Part shown: positions 63,793-64,000 of the stretch, in pieces
Numbering within the stretch: position 1 is the stretch's first letter
How the letters are laid out: each line of letters opens with the position of its first letter
Assembly: GCF_002967765.1 (NCBI RefSeq)
Contig: NZ_PUHY01000010.1
Location: forward strand, 558,001-622,000
DNA length: 64,000 nt
Origin: Blastopirellula marina
Lineage (GTDB): Bacteria > Planctomycetota > Planctomycetia > Pirellulales > Pirellulaceae
Direction of reading: 5' to 3'
Notes under the pieces: generated by a model
What the model was told of the DNA's origin: nothing
Database searches by the model: none
Seen by the model: the letters and a program-made list of their open reading frames with translations, nothing else
Made by a program: the position numbers and the translations under genes

Positions 63793-64000
63793 TTATGGAA
63801 GCGCGACGACCTTGCCGTCGTTACGACCACCAAACGATTGCCATGTGGTGAGATCGATTGTTTCTGTGACGAACTTGGTCGAACCGTCGCCAGCAGCACA
63901 GACAACGCCACCAGGGTGACGACTACGAGGAGCGTAGACGCCGTCGCGGTCCGAGGCGATTCCGCTGCCACTGGTCTGGCAGTTTGGATACTTCCAGTTT
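63793..64000 (-). CDS. DUF1559 protein, C-terminal part (5' end outside window)
   Basis: About 69 C-terminal residues, TAA at 63793, no start in the window. The visible sequence matches the end of the DUF1559 protein at 61954 almost motif for motif ([49 protein letters not shown]). Second copy of the DUF1559/lipoprotein pair. Confidence 0.85.
   Translation of the reverse strand, partial: NWKYPNCQTSGSGIASDRDGVYAPRSRHPGGVVCAAGDGSTKFVTETIDLTTWQSFGGRNDGKVVALP

Overview
The window looks like chromosome of a planctomycete of the Pirellula/Blastopirellula/Bremerella type. Pointers are the DUF1559 prepilin-like protein with its N-terminal [15 protein letters not shown] segment, a long MoxR/DUF58/VWA cluster with a giant Gln-rich coiled-coil protein, an NPCBM-domain protein, archaeal-type phosphoglycerate mutase, lpxB (an outer membrane with lipid A) and an ECF41 sigma factor. 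No rRNA, tRNA, CRISPR array, insertion sequence or phage gene was recognised; the region reads as ordinary chromosome with compact operons.

Layout. 1-3.3 kb: end of an ABC-2 permease, a convergent small lipoprotein and a TolC/NodT-type outer-membrane efflux lipoprotein. 3.4-7.9 kb: pyrB followed by a dihydroorotase homologue that has lost its metal ligands (a PyrC'-type partner), a YacP-like NYN nuclease and convergent purD. 8.4-21.7 kb: one long respiratory block with two cupredoxins, a dihaem cytochrome c lipoprotein, coxB, coxA (A2-type), ctaA, ctaB, a coxC with a large internal insertion, coxD, an ABC exporter pair, a tandem-SCO protein, a DUF420 protein and a small membrane protein. 21.9-38.3 kb: a PQQ-like beta-propeller protein, then the co-oriented MoxR, DUF58, VWA, VWA, DUF4175-like coiled coil, poly-Gln protein, prenyltransferase-fold protein and NPCBM cluster, many with overlapping starts and stops.

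38.4-48.5 kb is mixed housekeeping: apgM, a UPF0173 hydrolase, lpxB with a GT2-like gene, a second DUF420 protein, lipoproteins, a NAGPA-type phosphodiester glycosidase, a serine hydrolase and a methyltransferase. 48.6-50.6 kb holds leuA with a complete, textbook-like leucine attenuator in front: promoter, 17-codon leader peptide with eight Leu codons, antiterminator and terminator. 50.7-56.8 kb: small Cys-rich proteins, a LolA-like lipoprotein, a sigma-region-2-like orphan, a ferredoxin, leuB and an SDR. 56.9-60.1 kb: a STAS protein overlapping a PilB/GspE-like ATPase, then an ECF41 sigma factor beside an AhpD-like gene that carries an exact ECF41-type promoter. 60.2-64 kb: a sialidase-fold secreted protein and a tandem duplication of a DUF1559/small-lipoprotein gene pair, the last copy cut by the window end.

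The most notable item is the leu attenuator at 50363-50551. Others are the PyrC' pseudo-enzyme, the coxC insertion, the tandem SCO protein, the ECF41 promoter and the orphan sigma-like protein.
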